This document shows positions 24,901-36,700 of a DNA stretch of 64,000 nt, piece by piece. The DNA is from Rotaria sp. Silwood1. Lineage: Eukaryota; Rotifera; Eurotatoria; Philodinida; Philodinidae. Positions within the stretch are counted from its first letter, which is position 1. Each line of letters opens with the position of its first letter. The notes beneath the pieces are model-generated. The model ran no database searches, was not told the origin of the DNA, and worked only from the letters and a program-made list of their open reading frames with translations. Both the position numbers and the translations under genes were made by a program. The stretch is taken from the NCBI GenBank assembly GCA_905250075.1, contig CAJNOP010000045.1:539779-603778 (forward strand). The letters run 5' to 3'.

Positions 24901-27900
24901 ATTTAATATCAAGTTTACAGTTCATTGTAGGAAATGGCTTTGAAACATATAGAAAAAAAGTTATTTCTTTGTCTTATAATACTATATGTCGATTAGCAAA
25001 TCATAAAATATTGACATCATCAGAATAAACATTAAAAAATGTCTATTGAAAGTTAGCGATGAATCGAAAAGAGGATTATTAAATAGTTCAGAATTACTAA
25101 TTTACTGTTGCAAATTTAATAGATTATTGTCTCATATTTTTCTTTTCAAATCTACTATGATGAAAAAAAAAAATTTACAGTAGAATTTTCTATTAATTAA
25201 TCAATATTAATTTATTCTTTTGATATTTTATTTGAAATTTCATATTACCTTCGAATTGATTGTCGAAATTCTTTAACAGGTGATGTAAAAAACGTATATT
25301 CTTTCATTTCATGTGTTGGTAAATGTTGATCAGATACTCGTCCACGCCAAAAACAATCTTGACATAATTGATATGTTCGATCATGACATTGTTGACATTT
25401 ATAACGAAAACCAGAAAATGATGCTCGTTGACACGCAGAACATTTAACACGATGAATAACTTTAAAAAAAAAACAAAAGAAAAATGTTCAATATCAAATA
25501 TTAAAAACTAACAAAAATATTTTACCATTTTCTACACTAATTAAACGATGAAATATAATTAACCATTGTAAACAATTTGGTGTTGTATCATTATAAATTA
25601 ATGTATCAAGAAAATCATCAAGATTAATTAATGTTGTTGATAAATGTGAAAAAATTAATTGTGCATTATTTGAACGATATGTTGAATATGAAATTTCTTG
25701 TAAAGCATATGGTAATGCAAGAATTTCATGTAAAAGTTCATCAATTTGTCCATATGTTAATGTATTCAATGATGATGATAAATATGATGTAAATAAATGA
25801 CGCATTTTATCAACTAATTTTCCTGTACATAATAATACAAGTACAACACGAAATGAATTAAAACGTATTGATATATTATTATTTGATAATTCATTATTAT
25901 TATTATTATTATTATAAACATATAAAAACCAAGCTATAGCTGAATGAACACAATTATCAATATGAAGAATTTGTTGTGATGATGGTAAACGTTTATTTAA
26001 ATTTGTATAAATTGATGTTAAAAATGTTGTTAAACGATTTATTGAAAGATATTGATCATTATTTAATAATGAAGTTTGTATTGGTGTTGGTGTACGACGA
26101 TTTGTTGGTGATAAACTATTTGAACTTAATTCAGATGATGGCCATGTTAAACATTCTCGCAGTGATTCAATTACATTTAATAAATCAAGAAGATGAACTA
26201 AATAAATGATTTTTATATTAAAATTTTTCATATCAAGTTCAAATTGTATTCATATTGTAGACAAGCTGCTATTCGAGAACTAACAGACTAAGCCATTCTT
26301 AGAATTATTCATATATACATCCATGAATAGACGTAACTTCCCCCCTCCCGTCTTAGTTCGACCATTCCTCCAAAAAATGCGGACATACAGTAATAGATAA
26401 CTCTTAGAGGCTAGTAAATGAACCGTTGAGAAAATAGAGAGTATGAAGAACCTACATATGTATGGATAGTAATGACTTACTCAAGACACCTGATTAGATA
26501 AATACGGATGTCATTAATTATGCATGAGTGGGAGGTCTCATATCTACTATGCATAGTAACACTGTTTCTCTCTTCTACTGTAGATAAATAGGCTTAGTTT
26601 GTTAGTCCTTCTAATCTCCCGTACTTGAAAAAAAGTGAGCATTTTGTTTTTCATAATTGAGTGTGGAAAAAGAAACTGATTAGACTCTCATATTAGATGA
26701 TTAAAATTTATTTAATAATGCAATCTTGATATTATTTCGATAAAAATTCATTGTATAGAATTTGAAATTAATATTTCTCGCTAAATTTTCAATACAAATG
26801 AGATTAATATTGAATTTTACAGTAAAATAAAGCTCATTAATAATGTGATATATTAGTTCATAGAATGATCATGAATGACAAAATTACCGGAAGTTTAAAA
26901 ATGTCAAGCATATAATTAACAACAATGAATAGTCAACCATGAAAAACAAATAGGTCTCACGACATTTTTTTTTGTGCCTATTAGATTTTGTAAAAATCTC
27001 TTTATTGATTATTTCAATATATAACGATTGATAAAATCAAAAAAAAAATAATTATAAAAAGTTTTCTTTTTTCAATATTGTAATTCGATCATTATTATTT
27101 ATTGATCAAATAGAAAACAATCGTTTTTCTCAAAATAATCTATCTATAAAATTTTACAGACGAATAATTTTCTTAGGTCTACATATTTTTCATGGCTGAT
27201 TATCCATGACCCTCAATCAATATGCTTGACATTTTAGTACATTCGACAAGCTTTCATATAGTATAAAAATTAATGTTGACATTATTTCTTTTAGAATCGT
27301 ATGCATTTGCAAAAAAAAAAAAAAGAAAATCTGCTTTGTATGTTGAACTTAATGTATAAAACACTCTTACATCATTTTTATTTGATGAAAAATTCCATAG
27401 ATAATAAATTTGAGTGTAAGCAATAAAGAAATCGATTAAGATAAGAACAAAATAATTACGAGGGAATATATTCAACTATCGGATTTCTTATTGACTTTTG
27501 TTTTTTTTACGGCTATGCATTGATCTTGAAGATATTATGAAAAATAAACTGATTCAAGCCTATGATCTATTAATAAAAAGTTATAATCATTTAAACAAAA
27601 ATTTCTACTGCGAGCGAAACATTTCTGAAAAAAAAAACAAAAATAGTCAAAATAAAGTGGATAGTTTTAAAGTTTATTTCCGAGATATTTAATTTTCAAA
27701 TAGACTGAATTATTATGTCCTCTTGTGTTAAACAATTTTCTTTTTGAAAATATAATATTTCGATACAAATATTGAAATTATCTAAATGACTATTAAATTT
27801 ACCTATGGAAAAAACTTCAAGTCAAAAAGGTTTGACTTACTTTCAGTAAAAATCTCAGTAATACAATCATAACTATTCATTAGTAGACTATCGGTTCGAA

Positions 27901-28865
27901 TCTTTTTAGTTTCATTGTAACCTATTCATAACTACGAACTAAAGTTAAATGATGTCTGACAGTACATATGGTCCTTTGTAAGAGTGTTTAGGGATTTAGG
28001 ATATACATTAATTTAATTACAAAAACAATAGAATAAGATTAGTTAACATTTGTACAGATTAAAAACTTCTTTTTTTTTCTAAAATAAAAACATAATTATT
28101 AATAACGTATGATACATAAAGAATGATTCTTTCAGTATTTAGTGAAATAGCCTCATAACCTGTTCACATATTTTTGCCAATTATTAAAACTAAATTTTGT
28201 ATTTTTTTTATAGATGGGAATTCTTTAAAACAAATTATTTCATATAAGAAGTTTTATTGGTTTCAAATTTGAGTTACTGTAATGTCATCTTTTTTCATTA
28301 ATAGTTTATCCTTAGATACTATTAACATTTTATTAATCCTGATTAATAACTTATCAAAATAAAAACGTATGCAATGAACTCTCACAAAAATCGATCAAAA
28401 TATAAGTAAAAACAAAAAAAAAGATGCGTCAATGTAAAAATGTTCAATACAGTAAATTAAGAAATAAGTTAGTATTAAATGAGTTGATTATTTAGTTTCA
28501 TCGAATCTATAATTATTTTAAATTTTTTTTTTTATCAATTAGAAATACATAATTTTTAAAAAGAAATAAAAAAAAACAAATCTATTGGAAATAAATGTAC
28601 GAAAATACTATTAATCAAAGTAATCAAAATATATTTTGTTGATTTTTTATTTAAACTAAACTTACAGTTAAGCTTCTTTTGAATAAAACGTAATTTACAC
28701 GCCGTTCGATATGTTGAAAAACGAATAATATCAAAATTTTGAGCACCTTAGATAAATGTTTTTAAAAAACAAAAAAAAAAATTAAATTATAAATATTTAA
28801 AAACAATATAACATACGAAGCTCCATTTGTAATTGTTGTAATTCATTATTGAAGCTTGTATTCAT
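21902..28865 (-). CDS. Dyb: Dystrobrevin, complete nine-exon model (933 residues)
   Basis: Dystrobrevin is a cytoplasmic scaffold of the dystrophin-glycoprotein complex that binds dystrophin and syntrophins. Coding exons (minus): 28865-28817, 28746-28666, 26197-25526, 25459-25249, 24726-24064, 23347-22719, 22517-22395, 22334-22223, 22163-21902. All eight introns are GT..AG and every phase closes, giving 2802 nt. Exons 1-3 give the N-terminal EF-hand-like region ([17 protein letters not shown], then [10 protein letters not shown] and [11 protein letters not shown]). Exon 4 is the ZZ zinc finger (CSAC, CQQC, CQDC, then the His pair). The coiled coils follow ([39 protein letters not shown]). Next is the conserved [19 protein letters not shown]. 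The tail is acidic and Asp-rich. It is longer than vertebrate dystrobrevins because exon 5 adds Ser- and poly-Gln-rich filler after the ZZ domain. A splice acceptor and in-frame stop upstream of the ATG suggest a non-coding first exon. AATAAA lies just past the stop (21894-21889). Confidence 0.95.
26279..26606. mobile_element. Probable MITE in dystrobrevin intron 2 (~330 bp)
   Basis: The ends are a 16-bp inverted repeat, ACTAACAGACTAAGCC at the left against GGCTTAGTTTGTTAGT at the right (one mismatch). The interior is non-coding and richer in GC than the intron around it. I could not find a clear target duplication, so the superfamily is open. Confidence 0.5.
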
Positions 28866-28919
28866 TGTCACGTCCACTATTATGGACGGGCAAGCTTCGA
28901 TATCAAATGGCTACTCTGA

Positions 28920-30570
28920 AAAAAAAAAGAATTACGAAGAAAAAATTATTGTCAAAGGTTATTCACTTTTAATATAAACAAAACAAAAAAGGAAGAGAAA
29001 ACTGTATAAATGTTGATACAAACCAAGAAGAGATTACGAACAAAAGAACAATACAAAAAAAAAACGGTAACCGGAAGGCAAAAAAGGGCACACATATTGA
29101 TTGGTTTGTTTTATTTGTAATGTGACCTCAAATAGACAAGATGTCACTAATTTACAATAGGTCTAATATATTATCGTAAGAATCAATATTACGAATATTG
29201 CACTTATCAACTTCAGTTTTATTTCAAGTGATGATTGAATAATCTCGATCAAAAATGTACTGACTCTCGCTTTTCTTTTTTTTTTACGAGCTATACATTA
29301 CCAAAATATATTTAGATTGATATTAATGTACACATATGCGTATGACGAGATGATATTTCGTTAATATGTTTCTTTCTGTTTTCTTATTACTGTAGTTCTA
29401 GTATGTGCGAAATGATATTCTACACACGTCTACTGTCACCTTCACTTGATTATATATTCTATATTATCATGGGGTATACATCAAATGTCTCATCTCATGT
29501 GCCGTCTTGTTTATAAATGTTATATAGAGAAGTAGAAGAAAAGAAAAACAATTCTTACAAGGTTTCTTTAATGTTTTTATTATGTAGTATAAGAGCGATT
29601 GCAATAAATAAATTCTTATATGGTATTCGTTTAGTAGATATTCCATTATGTATATAGAGAAATATTATAACTTATAATGTCTCTTAAGTTAAAATGATGT
29701 TGATGAAAATGTACGAGCGAATTGATTTAATTTTAATTAAAATTATATCTCAATCTATTGGAATATATTGAAATATTTGCAATTATCAAAAATATTTTCT
29801 CCGAAGAAAAATTTTTAGAAAAATGTCAAGTCTGAAATATGATTTTGATCGAACAGAAATCATAAAAATCTAACAATCATTTTTTTATATTGTATAAGAG
29901 ATTTGAGAAAAAAAAATTAATTTAGATCGAGTGTAGATTTAATTCTGGGACTGCAGAATCGAAATTCTGCGTCCATATGCTATTGGCTCATTTGGATAAC
30001 GGCATTTTAGTAGGCCCAGAATCGCGGCTCGATCCATAATTGTACTTTGTACATCTGCTTCTTATGTTGTTTGTTTATTCATGTTGTGCAATTTTCGTTA
30101 TGTATCTGTCCTATTCTTGTGAGGTAATATGTATTGAGATAGAAAGAAAAAAAAAATGAGTCAGCAAGTATATTTTGTAGACCATGATCGATGTTTTTCT
30201 ATGTTATTTTGAATTCTTGAACAGAAAAAAATGGTTATTTATTTGAATACTTCCATTGTAGATCATTTCATAAAGTATGATTATTAATCGATGTTAGAAT
30301 TAGGACGTAAATGTTAGTGATAGGAAGTAGTTCATAACCATGTTTACATATATCAACATTCAGAATCCATATTCTGAAATCATGAAAGTGGTGACTAGAA
30401 TATTATCAAGTCTGTATTTGCTGTTAATATGAATTTAGTGGTATGATAACAAACGATTATGCCTAAATATAAAACTTTTTTTTTTCTGAACTATTTGTTT
30501 GCAACAATTCAATTTTTGATTCAATAAACAGTCATCTTCATTAGTACTTTAATTAAATGAAAGGACACTG
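28920..30570. other. Upstream region of dystrobrevin
   Basis: AT-rich, no coding exon seen. Around 29983-30034 there is a weak tRNA-like pattern: an A-box-like TGGCTCATTTGG, and 42 bp on a B-box-like GGCTCGATCC. It follows a small perfect hairpin, GCAGAATCGAAATTCTGC. The acceptor stem does not pair, so I do not call a tRNA. Confidence 0.35.
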
Positions 30571-30574
30571 CCGA

Positions 30575-31110
30575 AAGAAATGAATGCCTTTATTTGAAAA
30601 ACGATTTATACTGTTTTGTAGAGCAAATTCTGATGCATCGAAGGGTATATTGGATATTGCATCTTCATCAAGTTTTACTATCATATAATAGGCAAGAAAT
30701 ATTTTAGCAATTACGGATAATATGATCGAATATTACGATTATATGTGTCTTCGAATCAATTAGCATATAGTTTTGTATGGTCTTCAATCATGTACATCTA
30801 ATAATTCTTATAATAGTTTTTTTGCTACACAAAATCTTAGTATTTTTCATCGTTTCTGTAATTTTTGACTTCTTTAATATCTTAAATTCATCGATACAGG
30901 TCATCAGGATGAAGACGATCAATCGTGTTGCTTTCACATAAATTGTATATCATTAAGCTCAATATGTAGATATGAACAGATTGTCGTCTGAATTGAAGTG
31001 TCGTTTAGTCTTATCGACCTATTATTTGAGATCTAAGGATATAAAAAGTATATCAGTTTTGTGATAAATACTCTTTGAGTGAACAAGTTTCTATTCATGA
31101 ATAAATCCGT
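30575..31110 (-). pseudogene. Decayed gene fragment, left arm of an inverted pair
   Basis: This segment is an imperfect inverted copy of 31240-31705. Read on the minus strand it keeps protein-like pieces (NLCESNTIDRLHPDDLY, and further on DAISNIPFDASEFALQNS ending in a stop near 30558), separated by stops and frame changes. The copy on the other arm gives related peptides (SLCESNTIDPLGSDD; CDASGVTLQNSIYSFSNEN). Conservation of peptides between two diverged copies suggests a former coding gene duplicated head to head. The family is not recognised. Confidence 0.5.
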
Positions 31111-31239
31111 TAAAAATGGCAAAAAAAGTTTTCCACTTTCAGATCTCTGAAAAGGGTATGAAGATATTTTGATATTTTCAAAAGATTAATATTAATGTCA
31201 AACCATGGTGCATGATGAAGTTATTATTTAAGGATAAAA

Positions 31240-31705
31240 ACTTTTTCACTCAATAAGTATTTATCACTAAACTGATATACATTTTGTGTCATTAGATCTC
31301 GAATCACTTGCCCTTTTTTAGGTATTATTAGGCCGATTTAACTATGAAATACTTCAATCTAGAGGACAAGTAATTGGTATACTTATAAAGCTTGGTGACA
31401 TATAGTTTATGTGAAAGTAACACGATTGATCCCCTTGGTTCTGATGACATGAGAATATTCTTATATATACATGACTAAAGACCAGATAAAACTGTTGAAT
31501 TCATTTCAAAGAAAATTTTTGTATAGATTAATTTGAGGACTCATATTATTCACTATTGCTATAACATCCCTTACTTGATATAAGTCTTCTCATAAGATTG
31601 AAAGTTGATGAAAATGAAACTTGTTGTGTACCATGTGATGCGTCAGGAGTTACTCTACAAAACAGTATTTATAGCTTTTCAAATGAAAATCGTCGTCTTA
31701 TCTAA
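31240..31705 (+). pseudogene. Decayed gene fragment, right arm of an inverted pair
   Basis: This is the plus-strand partner of 30575-31110, reading outward. Alignable blocks include TGTGAAAG.AACACGATTGAT, CTACAAAACAGTAT and the ATTTATCAC.AAACTGATATAC block nearer the centre. Frames are broken. It ends in SNENRRLI and a stop near 31711. No family was assigned. Confidence 0.48.
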
Positions 31706-31929
31706 CGGGATCTTTTCTATGAATTAATTTTTACGAAGAAATTTTACTATTCTATTTCGATTTATGTCATAAGAGAAAATGTAAAAGATAGAAGTCGAAA
31801 TCGGCTGATATTCTTTGTAAGAAAAAAATAAAATCTATTATTGAATTCGTTAGATGATTATTCAGTGTTGAATAATTTATTATTAGCAGCTATTTTTCAT
31901 CAAATTGTTTTATAGTATATAACCATATA

Positions 31930-33167
31930 GGACGCGTTGGAAAAAGAGCCCGGTAAAATCAGGCAATGGAGCCTGGTGTGCTTAATTGACTAAAAATATA
32001 AGGCAAAGAAGCCCGGAATTTTTCAACAGTTAAAAACAGGCAAAAGAGCCCGGTAAAAAAAGTAATCAAGTAGAGAACGGGCAATAGAGCCTGGAATGTT
32101 TTTATTAGTCCTGAGAGAGACAATAGATCTGCAAGTAAAACATTATATAATAAGTTAGTTAACTTCAGACAGCCAAATTTAATAGAAGAAGTGAAATTAC
32201 ATAAATTAACAAAAATAAATCATAATACAGTATTAATGTTCACATGAGTAGTACTTTAATGAAAATCAGTCTTTTGACAAAGCATATTTTGCTTTCTTTA
32301 TTCTACCTTTATTTCTCCTTTTCCCAATGAGCAGTGGAATTTTTCGAACACCCCACATCATCATAAGACCAGTTGTGTGGACACAGTAATATTCCTTTAG
32401 GCCACATTTACAGGAACAAAAAATGGGTGGCAATATTTGTGAGTAATCTAAAATTCGAGCCGATTTGAGCCAATCTTTAAATTGATCATATGTTTGCCAA
32501 TCCATAGAATAAAGGAGGCTCACCCATGTATTTGTATTCATTTTTGCATTTGTTGACGGTACAACAAATGTAAATGCATTCAACTGTAGTATTTGTGATT
32601 TATCAACTTTTTGTAGCCATTCATGAGCTTTTGAATCAATTTTATCATCAAGAGTGATATGTGTTTGAAATGGATGCTCCAGAACAGAAATTGACCAGTC
32701 TCGTAGCATCCGTTCAGCAGTTGACATAAAGACACCCAAAGGTAACTTATTCCTCATCGTGTACTGTTGTTTAATACGTCCATTAAGACTTTCGAGTCCA
32801 TTGTTCGTTGAGGGTGTCATTCGTGCAGCTCCTTCAAACCAAAAGCATAGATCTGATAGTCGGACTGGATGATCAGTCATGACTGAAACTGGTGCATCCC
32901 TAAACATGATGTTTATCTTTATCTTTTCGTTTTCCTTCTACTGATCTACTTTCCTCTGTATACTAGATTTATATGTACATGTAAATGTACATAGAAACAT
33001 TCCTGGCTCTTTTACCTGTTCTCTACTTAATTACTTTTTTTACCGGGCTCTTTTGCCTGTTTTTAACTGTTAAAAAGATTCCGAGCTCCTTTGCCTTATA
33101 TTTTTAGCCAATTAAGCACACCGGGCTCCATTGCCTGATTTTGCCCGGCTCTTTTCCCATTTTTTCC
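31930..33167. mobile_element. MULE (Mutator-like) element, internally deleted, with ~170-bp terminal inverted repeats
   Basis: The left repeat (31930-32098) and right repeat (32998-33167) are inverted copies at roughly 90% identity. Both are built from a recurring phrase of the type AAAAGAGCCCGGTAAAA and CAGGCAATGGAGCC. The flanks are TAACCATATA (31920-31929) and TATCCATATA (33168-33177): a 10-bp target duplication with one mismatch, the length made by MULEs. Between the repeats lies the C-terminal part of a MULE transposase on the minus strand. The catalytic front half is missing, so the copy is non-autonomous. Confidence 0.88.
32266..32907 (-). pseudogene. MULE transposase C-terminal remnant with SWIM zinc finger
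   Basis: An open frame of 213 codons is present. TPSTNNGLESLNGRIKQ matches the region around the third catalytic acidic residue of MULE transposases. CSCKCGLKEYYCVH fits the CxC...CxH SWIM zinc finger seen near the C-terminus of many MULE proteins. It ends in a basic tail. The first two catalytic Asp residues are absent. The annotated Met follows shortly before an acceptor-like TGTTTAG, so the frame may be a former internal exon rather than a protein with its own start. It lies wholly between the inverted repeats of the 31930-33167 element. Confidence 0.8.
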
Positions 33168-33589
33168 TATCCATATACATATATTCTAGAGATCATCACC
33201 AAATTGCTCATGATTAAAAATTTCATTCTAAATTTGAATGGAACATCACAAATTATTAACCAGAGTAAAATAAATGATAGAACTAGTGTTTTATCCAGCG
33301 TGAGAGCCAAGAAAATGTCACTTGTCTGAAAAGCAGATTTTTTTTTATCGGATTTTATGGTTGTTTTTGACTTCTACTGTGTTTCTGTGCTTCTAAAAAT
33401 AAGTATTCTCTTTTCCAGTGTTCAAAATCATTCCTTCAAAAGAGAAAATTTGAATAAAAGACTGAGTATGACAAAGTGAGAAAGAGAAGTTCCTGTATTC
33501 TATGATATATTTGACAAATATTGTAAATAAAACAATCATCATCTTTTTCATATAATCATTCTATTTTGTCGAATTTTATTTTCATGCTT

Positions 33590-33760
33590 TTAGTTTGACA
33601 CATTATAGTAAATTTGATAATGATATACGAATAAAAAATTAATGATACGAGTCATATCCAACATAAAACGACCACATCGAATTTTATAGATCTCATTTTC
33701 AGAAGAATGAAATTGAATTTCTTGATATATTTGTTGTAATATTAAGATAGTTTTGTCCGT
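33590..33760 (-). CDS. Possible orphan terminal exon
   Basis: On the minus strand a good acceptor (TTTTTTTTTTACAG) opens a 56-codon frame containing ILQQIYQEIQFHSSENEIY and KIRCGRFMLDMTR. It ends in TAA, with AATAAA at 33580-33575, about ten bases later. The sequence reads more protein-like than its surroundings. I found no upstream exon within several kb and no family match. It could be the last exon of a minus-strand gene with a long intron, a relic, or chance. Confidence 0.28.
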   Translation of the reverse strand, partial: TDKTILILQQIYQEIQFHSSENEIYKIRCGRFMLDMTRIINFLFVYHYQIYYNVSN

Positions 33761-33769
33761 CTGTAAAAA

Positions 33770-36700
33770 AAAACAACGCTAGAGTAATATCATAACCATA
33801 TAACTCTTCTTTTCTATAAAACAATTCTATGTAATCAAACAATATATTTGTATTACAACCTTGGGCAAAAGTCTTCCCTCCCCCTCTCCCTCATTCTTTT
33901 CATAATATAGAATTTATTTGGTCTGAAGTGAATGCTAATTACAAAGATGACTTAAGTACTTCATTACAATGTAGTGCATGAATGATGACAATCTGCTTTA
34001 ATGAACACTATGCATCTTTTTTTTTTTATATAATTAAAAAACACTACAAACGCGTCAGTTGACGGAAAATTTCATGACTAAGTTTCATCTTCTTTTTTTG
34101 TGTATCTACTAACTGTTTTACTGATTTGGATTATTCAACTGTCTTCATTGTGCCAAGAATGAGGTATGGTCGATTATACAAATAGAGATAGAGTAAAACT
34201 AGTAAAACATCCAGAAAATAATAAGAAAGAAGAGATAACCTAACTATGAAATATTCTATCAAGCCGCTCATTTGTTGTGTTAGTCGATTGTACTAAATGA
34301 CGCACATTCTTCATTGATGCAAGTCATAATCAATCATAGGCTAAACTGAAATGCAGGATCTAAGCCATTTATATAATTAATTGCTACTTGATACCAAAGG
34401 GATTCGAAGCGAAAAGAATGAAGTGGAAAGGGAGGGAACGACTTTGCCTATGGATGTAATTTATTGTAAAAGAGAAAAAATATATTTGTTTTTTTACTCA
34501 GATATTCATGTTCATCACCTGTTATTAATCAATTTTATTCAACAGAATTAATTTCTATATGGTTCTCAGACTAATAATATTCATATATAAAATAATACTT
34601 TCATATAACACACTTTATACTTTTGCAAATATATTCCTTGTGAGTTTTATAAGTTTTCCAATCATATTTTCAATATTAAGCTTTTGTTTTTTTCTCTTTT
34701 ATTTTACGCATAGATTAGAAATTTTACAAGCTTTATTAAATTTATCCTACTGGATAGTGTTGTTAATTGTATAAATACAAAATAAATCATACGTCTAAAG
34801 TATGTTAATAAAAGATATTAAAAAAATGGCGAATTTTTTTTAGATAAGCTTGTCAAAGATAAATATTTTGAAACCAAAAAGAATATATTAGTTATCTTTT
34901 TTCTTCATTTTTGATCACCATATTCTGATTCTTTAAAAGAAAAAAAATAAAAGGATTAACTTGTTTCAATTTAAATATATTTTCGATACTCTTGAATAAA
35001 CACATTCCAATACTTTATCATTGTGTTTAATCGAACAGCATATTTTCTCCTGTTCAATATTTATATATATATATGTGTATATATATATATAAATAGATTC
35101 TTTGTCTTTCTCGATGTTATTCATTAATTTTATCGAATTAATCTACGTAATTAAGTTAACTGTTGGATGATTGAAGATTTTCCTAATATGACAATATTCA
35201 ATTAAATGCATTGATTTCTTGCATATATTCTTTATGTAAGATTTTATCTGCGTTTTTTTGTTTCTTCTGTTCCCAATATTTATTCAAGTATCATTAATAT
35301 GAATAATCTTTCCGAAGAACTAATAATGTTTATAGACATTAAAATAGAAATGCGGACAAACTAAAAGAGATTGGATGTTGATTTATAATGAAGGTAGTGA
35401 AAATTGAGCTTGTTAAAATAAAAGATTGCGGCTACGTGTGATATTATATGATTTAACATCTTCGCATATAAAAAAACCTTACGCCCATGACAACAAATGC
35501 AAATAAGCTTATTTTTCAAACTTATTTACTTCTGTTAGATCGTTGAAAATAGCAGAATAGGCAAGAAATTTAACAAACGTAAGTAAGTTTTATATTTCTT
35601 TACTTACTTAAGTCTTATTTCTCTTTTACTAACAGAAAAGAACAGTTTTATTGAATATCATCTACTTAAGAAGAGAAGCATAAATCTCATGTAGTTCAAT
35701 AGAATAAATGAAAGAAATATTACTACAAGTTCTAATAAGCAAACAAGAAGAAAAAATTTTATATGATAGTGATAAGTTCATTCTGTTTACCAAACATAAT
35801 TTCTTTTTTTTTTTTTCTAAATAAAAGAACGAAAGAGAAATTGAAGATAGGTAAAGAATATCACACTAAAAAATGTTTGTCATAAATACATATAAGATCT
35901 ATTTGTAGAATGATGCGATGATCGATGAACCTTGTTTTTTCTTTTTCAACCAATAGAAAAGTATTTGTGCATAGATCAATTTCTTGTAAAATTTGAATAA
36001 CAAAAAGGACATCAAAAATTTAAACATAGAACTCTTGATTGTAGACAACAACATGAAATAAACTTCTCAAGCAAATGGATAAGTTTGTAGAACAGGTGAT
36101 ATATATGTATAAATATTTCTACTCATTTGAATATGTCAATATTTGAAGTAACAATATTTTTCTTTTGATCAATACAAAATAGTCAAATAAACTAAACTGT
36201 GTCACACAATAGAAGATTCTCTTCATTAATTGTTCACTCGTAAAATTGCAGCTTGTATTAATATATTTACATAAAAAATATGTCTAATTTTCAGAGTTTT
36301 GACCTGAAAACTTTCATAGATTTGAAGTCAACATTATTTTAGGATTTTCGAAAGCTTAAAAGCATCTTCGAAATTTTGCGAAATCATTTTAGTTTTTAAA
36401 AAAAATAACAGTTTTAATTAAATATTCAGATAGTAAGTCAGACATAATAGAAGACTAAGGATCGTCTACTTGCAAGAATGGATTTTATTTATTTATCGAT
36501 TCTAATAGTAACTTGTTTAATTATAAAAGACTCTCTCCTCTGCTTCCCTTCGCTTACATTCATAGACTATTTCATGAAACTGTGTTCGAACTAAGAGAAA
36601 TAGCTAAAGAAATTTCAAAAATTATTACGAATTGAAATGCAAATAGTCGGTGTCTACTAATATGAGGAATATGTGTTTCAAGAAAAATTTCAAGCCATAA

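Noticed and set aside
29983-30034. A functional tRNA gene
   Set aside because: The acceptor stem does not pair and the T-arm motif is short, so only a tRNA-like remnant is possible.
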